The notes under the pieces are model-generated. The model did no database searches, was not told where the DNA came from, and saw only the letters and a program-made list of their open reading frames with translations. From an uncultured Hyphomicrobiales bacterium (GTDB taxonomy: Bacteria > Pseudomonadota > Alphaproteobacteria > Rhizobiales > Xanthobacteraceae), in NCBI GenBank assembly GCA_903878085.1, contig CAIRGJ010000039.1, forward strand, positions 1-59,977: 59,977 bases of DNA, in the 5' to 3' direction. Position 1 is the first letter of the stretch, and the number at the start of each line of letters is the position of its first letter. A program made the position numbers and the translations under genes. Positions 18,480-27,159 of this stretch are shown one piece after another.

Positions 18480-20017
18480 TTCAAAGCCTTCAGCGGCGGC
18501 ACATGCAGCTTGTACCAGCTCTGCAGCGGCGCCAAAGCGGGATGCGCCAGCGAGCGTTGCAGATAGCCCCATACCCGCGGCAGATGACGTAAATATTGCG
18601 GCTTGCCGTCGCGCTTCTCGAGCCGGGCGAAAATGCCAAGAATTTTCGAGGCGCGTTGCGCCGCCAGCGTCGCATAGGCTTGTACAAAAGCCGGGGCGTC
18701 GAAGCCGGTTTCGGTTTTCAACCGCGCCCGCGTGTAGCGCGACAGCAGCGCGATCTCCAGCAGCTCCGGCACATCGACGCGGGCGTCCTGCAGCAGCGAG
18801 GCAACGTCGTAAGCCGGCGATCCCATCACCGCGTCCTGGAAATCCAAGAGGCCGATGCGCGCCAGACCCTGGCGTTCCGGCAGCCATATCAGATTGGGCG
18901 AATGGAAATCGCGCAGCACCCAAGTCTGCTGCCCCTGCATCGTCGGCATCAGCGCATCGCGCCACAGCGACAGATAGACGTCGCGCGTGTTGTCGGAAAT
19001 TTTGGTGTCGAGTTTCGGCAGATACCAGTCGAGCAAAAGCTCCACTTCGATCAGCAGCGCTTCCAGGTCATAGCGCGGCAGCCGGTATTCGACGCCGGGC
19101 TCGACCGGCAGCATGTCGGGCAGCGGGTTGCGATGCAGCGCCGCCAGCATGTCGACCGCCACTTCGTAGCGCGCCTCGATCGGCGCCGGCGGATCGCCGG
19201 TCACCACCGGCTCGCGGCCGAGATCCTCGATCAACAGCAGCCCGGCCTCGCGGTCGCTGGCAAAAATCGCCGGCGCCGAAAAGCCAAGCTCGCGCAGCGC
19301 CAGCGTCATGGCGATGAACGGCGTCACGTCCTCGGCCAGATGCGCGATGGCGCTATAGGGCTTGCCGTCGCGCACGATCGGGCCATCGGGGCGACGCGGC
19401 GAATTCATCAGGATGTAAGTCGCGTTGTCGATCGTCAGCCGCTCATAGGAGCGCGTCGAGGCGTCGCCCTGCATGTGCTGCCGCTCGGCCAGCGCGAAAC
19501 CGGCGCGGGCCAGGAAATTGCGGATGACGGCGATGCGTTCGGCCTTGGCCGCGAAGGCGCCGTAGCCGGTGACCCGCGCGTTGCGGAAGGTTTCGCCATG
19601 CTGCGGCGACAGCGTCAGCGCGACATCGAGCCGGTTCGGCGGCAGAAAGCCGGCGGCGCGATCGGGCCATTCCAGCAGCGTCACGGCGTTTTCCGAGGCG
19701 TCCTCGAAACCCAGTTCGGCGAGTTCGCCCGGTCCCGACAGCCGGTAGAGGTCGGCATGCAGCAGATTGAAGCGCGGCAACTCGTAAGTCTGCATGATCG
19801 TGAAAGTCGGGCTCGGCACCTCGACACTCTCGTCGCCGGCGAAATGCCGGATCAACGCGCGCGCGAATGTGGTCTTGCCGGCGCCGAGGTCGCCCGACAG
19901 CGTGATCAGGTCGCCGGGCTCGATCGCGGCGGCAATGTCGGTCATCAGCCGGCGGGTGGCCTGCTCGTCCTCGAGCGCCACCGTGAAGCTGAAGCTGTCG
20001 GGAGACGTGGGAAACAT
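18476..20017 (-). CDS. tsaE: TsaE-AmgK fusion: t6A ATPase joined to an amino-sugar kinase
   Basis: A 513-residue two-domain protein. Residues ~1-150 are TsaE (YjeE), the ATPase of the threonylcarbamoyl-adenosine tRNA modification complex, with Walker A GDLGAGKT (42-49), VPSPTFT and HADLYRL. Residues ~165-513 are an aminoglycoside-phosphotransferase-like kinase with VLRDFHSPNLIW and IGLLDFQDAVMGSPAYDVASL, matching AmgK, the anomeric MurNAc/GlcNAc kinase. The continuous frame and the overlap with murU make the fusion real rather than a sequencing artefact. It links two otherwise unrelated processes in one polypeptide, an arrangement I believe is widespread in this order. Confidence 0.9.
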   Translation of the reverse strand: MFPTSPDSFSFTVALEDEQATRRLMTDIAAAIEPGDLITLSGDLGAGKTTFARALIRHFAGDESVEVPSPTFTIMQTYELPRFNLLHADLYRLSGPGELAELGFEDASENAVTLLEWPDRAAGFLPPNRLDVALTLSPQHGETFRNARVTGYGAFAAKAERIAVIRNFLARAGFALAERQHMQGDASTRSYERLTIDNATYILMNSPRRPDGPIVRDGKPYSAIAHLAEDVTPFIAMTLALRELGFSAPAIFASDREAGLLLIEDLGREPVVTGDPPAPIEARYEVAVDMLAALHRNPLPDMLPVEPGVEYRLPRYDLEALLIEVELLLDWYLPKLDTKISDNTRDVYLSLWRDALMPTMQGQQTWVLRDFHSPNLIWLPERQGLARIGLLDFQDAVMGSPAYDVASLLQDARVDVPELLEIALLSRYTRARLKTETGFDAPAFVQAYATLAAQRASKILGIFARLEKRDGKPQYLRHLPRVWGYLQRSLAHPALAPLQSWYKLHVPPLKALK

Positions 20018-20080
20018 CGAATCATCCGCGTGAAGGCCAAAACCTTATAAACGTCGCGGACGGAGGGTAGAAGCTTGCCG

Positions 20081-20329
20081 CTAATGGCGCGGGCCGGCCG
20101 GTCGGCCATTGTCGCGGAGAAATTCCTGGCCGGTCGCGGTGACGATCACGCGCATGGCCTGGCCCGGCACCGGCTCGCGTTTGACCAGGCCGCGATCGAC
20201 TGCGTCCTCCCAGACCGTGAGCCGCGGACATGACGTGCGCCAGGCGTCGATGACCGCTGCGTAGGACCGCGGCTCTTTGGCGACCCATTCGACGAGGTCG
20301 AGCACCAGCGGATCGAGCGGGTGTCCCAT
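20081..20329 (-). CDS. Small conserved hypothetical protein, winged-helix-like
   Basis: An 82-residue protein starting at MGHPLDPLVLDLVEWVA. A helix-rich N-terminus is followed by RTSCPRLTVWEDAVDRGLVKRE and a short beta hairpin MRVIVTATGQEFL, the pattern of a small winged-helix fold. Such proteins are common and uncharacterised in Bradyrhizobium relatives. The frame extends upstream but with atypical composition, so the ATG at 20329 is preferred. It lies just upstream of tsaE-amgK on the same strand, 63 bp away. No function is proposed. Confidence 0.65.
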   Translation of the reverse strand: MGHPLDPLVLDLVEWVAKEPRSYAAVIDAWRTSCPRLTVWEDAVDRGLVKREPVPGQAMRVIVTATGQEFLRDNGRPAGPRH

Positions 20330-20597
20330 GTGAGGTGCCCCTGCGCGTTGTGGGTTTGCGGCACGGTTAACAGAATAGCGCCACAGCGCGGTTAACCCAA
20401 ATTCATGTCTAATAGGCGCTAATTCCTGCCGGCCGAAAACCGCTACGATAAACGGCGACAGCCTATACCCAGCACCCGACATATGGCGCGGCTCGCTCAA
20501 CCGAAGATTAAGCACGTCCGCGGTTTCGCCGGTATGCTCACTTTTCCATTACCGGTGACCGCTAGATTTTGCCGGTTCCATCTGGACACCGGCGGCA

Positions 20598-23282
20598 ATG
20601 AGCGCACTTCAAAAGGTTCTTTCGACTTTGCGCCGCGCGGAGGTTCGCGATGGGCTGGCGGCCGCCGGCCTCGGCCTCCTCATTTACGCCGCGCCGGCGC
20701 TGCTCGATCGATTTAGACAGACGCTCGATCTGTCCCAACAATCCGACGCCGATGCGATCAGCACGCTGCTCGGCTTTGTCGCGGCGGTCGGCTTTTTGCT
20801 GACGCTTTATCTTCTTCGGCGCATTCTAAAGTTTTGGATCGATCAGTCCGCGCACCAGCAGGCCGAACGCTACAATACCGAACAGGCCAAGCGGCTGTCG
20901 ATGGTGTTCAACAATATTCCGCAAGGGATATTGATGTTCGACTCCAACAAGCGCCTCGTCGTCTGCAACGACTACTATTTGCAGATGTACAATCTGTCCG
21001 CCGACATCGTGAAGCCGGGCGCCTCGCTGCTCGAGATTTTCCGGCACCGCGTCGAGCGCGGCCATCTCAAAGGCAACGCCGAGGAATATTGCGCCGATAC
21101 GCTGGCGCGATTCGCGACGCAAAAGGTTGTCCGCCGCGTTGTCGAAACCGAAGATGGCCGCGAGATCGCCATCACCGATTACCCGACTGCCGACGGCGGT
21201 TGGGTCGCGACCCACGAGGATCGCACCGAACTGCGCCGCCGCGATGAATCGTTCCGGCTGCTGTTCGAGAATAATCCGGTGGCGATGTGGCTGTTCGACC
21301 GCAAAACCCTGCAATACATCGCGGTCAATGACGCCGCGCTAAATTGCTATGGCTTTACCCGCGATCAATTTTTATCGATGAGGGCGACCGATACGCGCGC
21401 CGAGGATCCTGTGAGTGCCGAGGCCGCGATCCGCGCGCTCCCGGAAATTCAGAACAAGCAGAATGTAACGATGCATCGCCGCGCCGACGGCACGGTTTTC
21501 CCGGTCGCGATCTGTTCGCGCAACATGATCTACGAGGGCCGGCAGGTCCGCATGGTGGCGGCCTATGACGTCAGCGCGCAAAAAATGGCCGAGAACGACC
21601 TGCGCCGCACCAAGAAGTTTCTCGATGCGGTGATCGAAAACGTTCCGCTGCCGATCGTGGTGAAGTCCGCGACGGATGGCCGCTTCATGTTGCTCAACAG
21701 AGCGAGCGAGGAACTGCACGGCTATCGCCGTGAAGGGACGGTCGGCAAGACGCTGTTCGAAATATTTCCCAAGGAGCGCGCCGAACGTATCGCTGCGCAG
21801 GACGCCGAATGCCTGCGCAATGAAAGCCGGATTTCCATTCAAGAGCACACCGTTTCGACTTATCGGGGCGACAGGATCACCAGCACGAAAAAGGTGGCCA
21901 TCCCGGGCGATGACGGCGCGCCCGAATATATCCTGACGCTGATCGAAGACATCACCGAGCGCCGGCGCGCCGAGCAGCGCATCGCCCATATGGCGCTCAG
22001 CGATCCCTTGACCGACCTGCCGAACCGGTCGGCCTTCAACGAGCGGCTCGCCGCGACGCTGAAGACGGCCGAGGCGGACCGGCAAACTTTCGCGATCCTG
22101 TGCCTGGATCTCGACGGCTTCAAAGGCATCAACGATATCTACGGCCACGCCGCCGGCGATACGCTGCTGTGCCAGATCGCGGACCGTTTGCGCGCCTTCG
22201 CGGAGGGCTGCTTCATTGCGCGGCTGGGCGGCGACGAATTCACGATGATTGCTGAAAACCGGACGCGGGAAGATCTCGAGCAGTTGACCGCGCGGCTGCG
22301 CGCCGCCTTCGTCGAGGACTTCGACGTCGGCGAACGCCGCCTGCCGCAAGCCTTGAGCATCGGCGTCGCGGTTTATCCGGCCGACGGCGCCGACGCCAAG
22401 ACGCTGCTGATCAACGCCGACGCCGCGCTGTACCGTGCCAAAGCCGAAGGCTCCGGTTCGGTGGCGTTCTACAAGACCGAGATGACCACAAGGCTGCGCG
22501 AACGCACGGCGCTCCAGGCCGATCTGAAATCCGCCATCCAGTGCAATGAACTGCGCCTGCACTATCAGCCGCAGTTGAAGATCACCGGCGAGATGAAAGG
22601 CTTCGAAGCTTTGGCGCGCTGGCATTGTCCCAAGCGCGGCGTGGTGCCGCCGTCCGAGTTCATCCCGCTCGCCGAAGAAAGCAGCCTCATCCTGCTGCTG
22701 GGCGAATGGGTGCTGCGCGAAGCCTGCCGCGAGGCGGCCTCTTGGGACAAGCCGCTGAATATCGCCATCAATGTCTCGCCGGTGCAATTCCGCCACGGCG
22801 ATCTGCCGCGCCTGGTGCATTCCATTCTGCTTGAGACCGGGCTCGCCGCGAACCGGCTTGAGCTTGAGATCACTGAAGGCGTCCTGATCGACGATTTCTC
22901 CCGCGCCGTGTCGATCCTGCGCCGGATCAAGTCGCTGGGTGTGCGCATCGCGCTCGACGATTTCGGCAAAGGCTATTCGTCGCTGTCGTATCTGCGCGCG
23001 TTCCCGTTCGACAAGATCAAGATCGACCGCTCGTTCATCACCGACTTAGGGACCAATCCGCAATCGATCGCGATCGTTCACGCGGTGATCGGGCTGGGCC
23101 GCAGTCTCAGCATTCCGATTCTGGCCGAAGGCGTCGAAACCAAAGCGCAGCACGATATCCTTGCCGAGGAAGGCTGCGACGAAGTGCAAGGCTATTTGAC
23201 CGGCCGGCCGCTCGCGATCGCCGACTATGCCGAGGCCGTCGGCCGCAAGGCGATTGCGGCGGTCCACGCCAAAGCGGGCTGA
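20598..23282 (+). CDS. Membrane PAS-GGDEF-EAL protein (cyclic di-GMP turnover)
   Basis: An 894-residue protein with two N-terminal membrane segments (~residues 17-35 and 52-74), three PAS domains (~95-215, 215-335, 340-455), a GGDEF domain (motif ARLGGDEF at ~541-547) and an EAL domain (~635-885). The EAL domain keeps FEALARW, LELEITEG and LDDFGKGYSSL. Both catalytic domains look intact, so it could make and degrade cyclic di-GMP; no RxxD inhibitory site is seen before GGDEF. It is on the plus strand between the tsaE side and divL. The PAS domains suggest regulation by a redox or small-molecule signal. Confidence 0.93.
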   Translation: MSALQKVLSTLRRAEVRDGLAAAGLGLLIYAAPALLDRFRQTLDLSQQSDADAISTLLGFVAAVGFLLTLYLLRRILKFWIDQSAHQQAERYNTEQAKRLSMVFNNIPQGILMFDSNKRLVVCNDYYLQMYNLSADIVKPGASLLEIFRHRVERGHLKGNAEEYCADTLARFATQKVVRRVVETEDGREIAITDYPTADGGWVATHEDRTELRRRDESFRLLFENNPVAMWLFDRKTLQYIAVNDAALNCYGFTRDQFLSMRATDTRAEDPVSAEAAIRALPEIQNKQNVTMHRRADGTVFPVAICSRNMIYEGRQVRMVAAYDVSAQKMAENDLRRTKKFLDAVIENVPLPIVVKSATDGRFMLLNRASEELHGYRREGTVGKTLFEIFPKERAERIAAQDAECLRNESRISIQEHTVSTYRGDRITSTKKVAIPGDDGAPEYILTLIEDITERRRAEQRIAHMALSDPLTDLPNRSAFNERLAATLKTAEADRQTFAILCLDLDGFKGINDIYGHAAGDTLLCQIADRLRAFAEGCFIARLGGDEFTMIAENRTREDLEQLTARLRAAFVEDFDVGERRLPQALSIGVAVYPADGADAKTLLINADAALYRAKAEGSGSVAFYKTEMTTRLRERTALQADLKSAIQCNELRLHYQPQLKITGEMKGFEALARWHCPKRGVVPPSEFIPLAEESSLILLLGEWVLREACREAASWDKPLNIAINVSPVQFRHGDLPRLVHSILLETGLAANRLELEITEGVLIDDFSRAVSILRRIKSLGVRIALDDFGKGYSSLSYLRAFPFDKIKIDRSFITDLGTNPQSIAIVHAVIGLGRSLSIPILAEGVETKAQHDILAEEGCDEVQGYLTGRPLAIADYAEAVGRKAIAAVHAKAG

Positions 23283-23346
23283 TTGGTTTAGTTGCCATCG
23301 TCACGCCACGGTTTCACCGCTTCGGCAGCGCGGAGGCCTTTTTTCT

Positions 23347-25878
23347 TTAAGCGGCCGATTGTTTGGTGAGCGGCTGGGCGGCGTGCGTCACCGGGAATAC
23401 GCAGGTGACCGTGGTGCCCTGTCCCGGCGTCGAATCGATCGTCACCGAGCCGCCATGCAGTTCGACGAAAGAACGCACCAGCGACAGTCCCAGGCCGGTA
23501 CCGCGGTGATCCGAGCCGCGCGAGTCGGTCTCGAACCAGTCGAACACTTTGTCCTTCTGCTCCGGCGGTATGCCGGGGCCCTGGTCGGTCACCGTGAACA
23601 CCACGGCTTCCGGGCGTCGTTCGGCGGTCAACGTGACGGCGCCGCCCGCCGGCGAGAAGCCGACCGCGTTGGCCAACAGGTTGAACAGAATTTGCCGCAA
23701 CCGCCGCTCGTCGGCGCTGAAGCTGCCGATGCCGGGCACGGCGTTGATCTCGAGCTTCAGATTGTCCTTTACCAGCCGGTCCAGCACGCCTTCGGCGGCG
23801 GCTTCCATGCTGGCGCGGATGTCGACGTCACCCAGCGTCAGCGACATGGCGCCGGCGTCGATGGTGGCGAGGTCGAGGATGTTGTTGATCAGCGCCAGCA
23901 GGGCATTGGTCGAGGTGGTGATGTAGCCGAGATATTCGCGCTGTTTGTCGCTGAGCGGGCCGAAGGCCGGATCGCCGAGGAAATGCGCGAAGCCGATGAT
24001 GTTGGTGAGCGGCGAGCGCAGCTCATACGAGACGTGGTGCACGAAATCGATTTTGATGACGTCGGCGGCGACCAGCGCCTCGTTGCGTTCGCGCAGCGCG
24101 CGCTCGACATTGACCGTGTCGCTGACATCCTGGAACGTCACCAGCGTCGCGCCGTCCGGCAGCGGCATGGTGGTCATGTCGATCATCACGCCGTCGCGCC
24201 GCTCGATGCGCGCCACGATCGGCTCGCGGTTGTCGATCGCGGTGACGGCGCCGCGCAGGTTACGCCACACCGCGTTGTCGTCATGCAGCGCCTGACACCA
24301 GGCGGCAACCGCCTCGATATGCGGAAGCGCGTCGAGCGCCTCGGGCGCCAGCTTCCACATGCGCTGGAACGCCTGATTGTGCAGCCGCACGCGGCCATCG
24401 CTGCCGAACACCGCAACCGCTTCCGCCAGGTGGTCGAGCGTCTCGCTCTGCACCTTGATCAACGCGTCGTAGCGGCGATGCATCGCCAGCCGCTCGGTGA
24501 CGTCGTCGTAGAGATAAGTGACGCCGCCTTCGGGATTGGGCGTGGTGACGACGCGCAGCGTGCGGCCGTCCGGCAGATGCCACATATGCTCTTTCGGCTC
24601 GACCGCGCGATAGGCTTCGTAAAGTTGCGCCTTCCATTGCCGGAAGTCAGTCTCTTCCGGCAGCTTGCGTCCGGTACGCAACGCATCGAGCACGGCGCCG
24701 TCGGTCGGGATGTTGTCGAGCAAGGCCGGCTCGAGATCGAACAGCGAGCGGAACGCGCTGTTGTAGAAGATCAGCTTGCGATCGACATTGAAGATGGTGA
24801 CGCCGGTCGCGAGCTGGTCGAGCACGCGGCGGTGGGCTTCGACCATGCGCGCGAGTTCGGTGCGCATGGTTTCGACTTCGGTGCGATCGATCGCCATGCC
24901 GGCGCTGCCGGCGCCGCTCGGCGCATCGACCACATCGAAGATGCGGCGCTGGCCGGCGGCAATCGCGGGCAGGCGGCCGGAATAGGGCTCGTTGATGCTG
25001 CGTGCGCGGGTCAGTTCGTGCCGGGCGGCGCGATCCAGCAATTCCAGCTCGCGTTCGACCGCGTCGATGGAATCCTTGGCTTCGACCGCGCGGGCATAAG
25101 CCTGGTTTACGAACACCAGCTTGCCCGCCGCGTCGCGCGCCCACACCGGCGCCGGCAGCGAGTCGAGCAGCGCCTTCAGGGTTTCAACGTCGCTCAACAG
25201 CCTGTCGTGGCGCGCGGCCAGATCGATCAATTCGCGCTCGATGCCGCTGACGTCGCGCAGCCGCAGCACCGCGCGCCCGCCGACCGCGCGGCCCTCGGCT
25301 TCTATCGGGCGCCCGGCCGTGGTGGTCAGCGTCATGACGAAGCCGCGGCCTTCGGCGCGCAGCGTCTCGACGGCATGCTCCATGCGCTGCGCCGCCGCCG
25401 CCTCAAGCCAGCTGCCGAACGCCAGCACGCGCTCGGGTACGTCGCCGGCGACGATCAGCCCGCTGTCGCCGAGGATATCCACCTCGTCGCTCGCCGCCGC
25501 CCAAGCCACCAGCACCTGCGGCTCCGACAGCAGCAGCGTCTTGAGCCGGTCGATCTCGGCGCGCAGTTCCATCGTCTGGTCGCGCGATCCGGCTTTGGCG
25601 CGATCGGCCGCCTTGCGCGCACGCAACAGCGCGATGGTGGCGAGCACCGCGAAGATCACCAGTCCGAGCGTCAGTGTGAGCGTGGCGATCTGCTGCTGCC
25701 CGATCGTGGCGAGGGCGGTGTCGATTGTCTCGATCACAGCACTGACGCCGCCCGTATCAGCGCGCGCCGGCGTGACCGTGACCGAGCAAAGATTTGGGAT
25801 CAGGAAGGCGACCAGCAGACCGCCCCGCCGAGGACGAGAACGCAGCCTCTCGTTCGCCGCCCGGATTGTCTCCGGCAT
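23347..25878 (-). CDS. divL: DivL-like non-canonical sensor kinase (His-to-Tyr at phospho-acceptor)
   Basis: An 843-residue kinase-like protein. A hydrophobic N-terminus and a membrane segment (~residues 64-85) are followed by several PAS-type domains (~220-610), a HisKA-like dimerisation helix (~605-680) and an ATPase domain (~715-830). The H-box reads VSYELRSPLTNIIGF: the phosphorylated His is replaced by Tyr618, exactly the hallmark of Caulobacter DivL. The ATP site is retained (NLLANAVGFSP, DQGPGIPP, GTGLGLSLV). DivL senses DivK~P and tunes CckA and so CtrA in cell-cycle control. Its neighbourhood with tsaE and addAB also fits DivL. Confidence 0.85.
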   Translation of the reverse strand: MPETIRAANERLRSRPRRGGLLVAFLIPNLCSVTVTPARADTGGVSAVIETIDTALATIGQQQIATLTLTLGLVIFAVLATIALLRARKAADRAKAGSRDQTMELRAEIDRLKTLLLSEPQVLVAWAAASDEVDILGDSGLIVAGDVPERVLAFGSWLEAAAAQRMEHAVETLRAEGRGFVMTLTTTAGRPIEAEGRAVGGRAVLRLRDVSGIERELIDLAARHDRLLSDVETLKALLDSLPAPVWARDAAGKLVFVNQAYARAVEAKDSIDAVERELELLDRAARHELTRARSINEPYSGRLPAIAAGQRRIFDVVDAPSGAGSAGMAIDRTEVETMRTELARMVEAHRRVLDQLATGVTIFNVDRKLIFYNSAFRSLFDLEPALLDNIPTDGAVLDALRTGRKLPEETDFRQWKAQLYEAYRAVEPKEHMWHLPDGRTLRVVTTPNPEGGVTYLYDDVTERLAMHRRYDALIKVQSETLDHLAEAVAVFGSDGRVRLHNQAFQRMWKLAPEALDALPHIEAVAAWCQALHDDNAVWRNLRGAVTAIDNREPIVARIERRDGVMIDMTTMPLPDGATLVTFQDVSDTVNVERALRERNEALVAADVIKIDFVHHVSYELRSPLTNIIGFAHFLGDPAFGPLSDKQREYLGYITTSTNALLALINNILDLATIDAGAMSLTLGDVDIRASMEAAAEGVLDRLVKDNLKLEINAVPGIGSFSADERRLRQILFNLLANAVGFSPAGGAVTLTAERRPEAVVFTVTDQGPGIPPEQKDKVFDWFETDSRGSDHRGTGLGLSLVRSFVELHGGSVTIDSTPGQGTTVTCVFPVTHAAQPLTKQSAA

Positions 25879-25900
25879 TCAGGCTTGCCCCAGGGATGCG

Positions 25901-25923
25901 GGACGGTGTCCGCCACACCGTCC
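25901..25923. other. Hairpin in the rrf2-divL intergenic region
   Basis: Perfect 9-bp arms GGACGGTGT / ACACCGTCC with a 5-nt loop lie 23 bp upstream of divL. It lacks a T-tract. It could end the upstream regulator transcript or structure the divL leader. A second, longer-range TGGACT/AGTCCA pair spans 25933-25972. Confidence 0.5.
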
Positions 25924-26039
25924 GCGAATCGTTGGACTTTACTCTCAAGGGGAATCGCGCCGAAAGAGTCCAGACCGTGAACGTGGTAATTGAGCGTGGC
26001 GGCTGGCCGGAATGGCGTCAGGGCTTCAGCCCGATTGGA

Positions 26040-26450
26040 CTATTTCAGGCCTTCGGCCTGCTTGACGATGTCTTCGACATTGATCCGGCCCAGCGCCGCG
26101 GAAAAACTCCGCTCGGCTTCGGCCAGTGCCGGCCGCACCACGTCGGTCACCAGCGCGGATGACGGCAGCGGCGGCTCGTCGGCGTCTTCGGCGCTGCCGG
26201 CGGCGCGCAGAATATCTTCGGCGGTGATTTGCTTGCGGTCGCGCGCCAGTTCGTAACCGCCGTGCGGCCCGCGCACCCCTTTCAGGATGCCGTCGCGCAC
26301 CAAAGCTTGTAGAACCGGCTCAAGATGACGGGGTGGCAGCTTGTGGCGTGCAGCCAAAGCTTTGGCCGACACCGGTCGTCCACTGGCGTGGATCGCGACA
26401 TCGATAACGGCGGCAATGGCAAGGATGCCCTTGTGAGACACCAGCGGCAT
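26040..26450 (-). CDS. Rrf2-family transcriptional regulator lacking cluster cysteines
   Basis: A 136-residue winged-helix regulator from the start MPLVSHKG (an ATG 18 nt upstream is possible). The recognition region KALAARHKLPPRHLEPVLQAL and the wing GVRGPHGGYELARD are typical Rrf2. Unlike IscR or NsrR it has no cysteine at all, so it cannot hold an Fe-S cluster by the usual three-Cys site; its signal is unknown. The partner genes are not obvious: dut lies 83 bp upstream on the same strand and divL downstream. An inverted repeat at 26469-26487 is a possible autoregulatory site. Confidence 0.88.
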   Translation of the reverse strand: MPLVSHKGILAIAAVIDVAIHASGRPVSAKALAARHKLPPRHLEPVLQALVRDGILKGVRGPHGGYELARDRKQITAEDILRAAGSAEDADEPPLPSSALVTDVVRPALAEAERSFSAALGRINVEDIVKQAEGLK

Positions 26451-26468
26451 GATTGGCACCACTTGCAA

Positions 26469-26487
26469 CTAATTACAGCGGTAATAG
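26469..26487 (-). promoter_or_regulatory. Possible operator upstream of the Rrf2 regulator
   Basis: CTAATTAC-AGCG-GTAATAG is an inverted repeat with one bulged base, about 20 bp upstream of the regulator start. AT-rich dyads in this position are common autoregulatory sites for Rrf2 proteins. Binding is inferred only. Confidence 0.4.
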
Positions 26488-26533
26488 GCTACAGTCATGC
26501 AGCCGTCTAGCGCCAAACACCAAACTTCTCGCT

Positions 26534-26986
26534 TCAACCCCCGGTAGAACCGAAACCCCCGCTGCCACGGCGCGTTTCGTCGAGCGAAGCCACCTCGCAC
26601 ATCTGCACACGCGCTACGGCTGCAACCACCAACTGCGCGATCCGCATGCCCCGCGTAATGCTGACTGATTCGCCACCCAAGTTGACAAGCAGCACCTGGA
26701 GTTCGCCGCGGTAATCGGCGTCGATGGTGCCGGGGGCGTTGAGCACCGTGAGCCCGTACCGCATGGCGAGACCGGAGCGCGGCCGGACCTGGCCTTCGGT
26801 GCCTTCGGCCAGCGCGATGGCGATGCCCGTCGGCACCAAAGCGCGCGCGCCGGGTGCGATGAGGACGGGCTGATCGGCCGGCACCGCGGCCATCAGGTCG
26901 AGGCCTGCGGCCAGCGGGCTTTGATAGGACGGCAGCGGCAGATCGTTGCCGTGGGGAAGACGCGTGATGCGGATGTCGGTGGTCAT
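26534..26986 (-). CDS. dut: Deoxyuridine 5'-triphosphate nucleotidohydrolase (dUTPase)
   Basis: A 150-residue trimeric dUTPase that hydrolyses dUTP to dUMP and pyrophosphate, keeping uracil out of DNA. Conserved motifs are all present: AGLDLMAA (1), [11 protein letters not shown] (2), [14 protein letters not shown] (3, with catalytic Asp), MRIAQLVV (4) and the C-terminal arm [10 protein letters not shown] (5). The ATG at [10 protein letters not shown] is chosen. It follows coaBC across a palindromic repeat; the coaBC-dut order is conserved in alphaproteobacteria. Confidence 0.96.
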   Translation of the reverse strand: MTTDIRITRLPHGNDLPLPSYQSPLAAGLDLMAAVPADQPVLIAPGARALVPTGIAIALAEGTEGQVRPRSGLAMRYGLTVLNAPGTIDADYRGELQVLLVNLGGESVSITRGMRIAQLVVAAVARVQMCEVASLDETRRGSGGFGSTGG

Positions 26987-27003
26987 TTGGCGTCTATCCT
27001 TTG

Positions 27004-27141
27004 TCATTCCGGGGCGCGCGCCATAAGCGCGTTCATGCACGTCTTCGACGCGCTATGGCGAGCGAACCCGGAATCCAGAAACTGAATTTGAATTTGTATC
27101 TGGATTCCGGGTCCACTGCTTCGTGGTGTCCCGGAATGACC
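27004..27141. repeat. Composite palindromic repeat with nested core
   Basis: The outer arms CATTCCGGG / CCCGGAATG enclose GGAATCCAG / CTGGATTCC and a nested hairpin (about 27014-27060) whose core reads GCGCCATAAGCGCG ... ACGCGCTATGGCG. The same core recurs inside unrelated repeats at 32599-32647 and, inverted, at 36164-36209. It fills the dut-coaBC gap. Confidence 0.75.
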
Positions 27142-27159
27142 GGTGGAAAAGATCCGGCT

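Noticed and set aside
20365-20400. GGTTAAC motifs upstream of the GGDEF-EAL gene as CtrA sites
   Set aside because: The half-sites are not spaced as TTAA-N7-TTAA. The match is too weak to claim, although DivL nearby makes CtrA control plausible.
23227-25980. Plus-strand open frame of 917 codons opposite divL
   Set aside because: No recognisable domain. The composition is that of an antisense shadow, and divL has clear PAS, HisKA-like and ATPase motifs.
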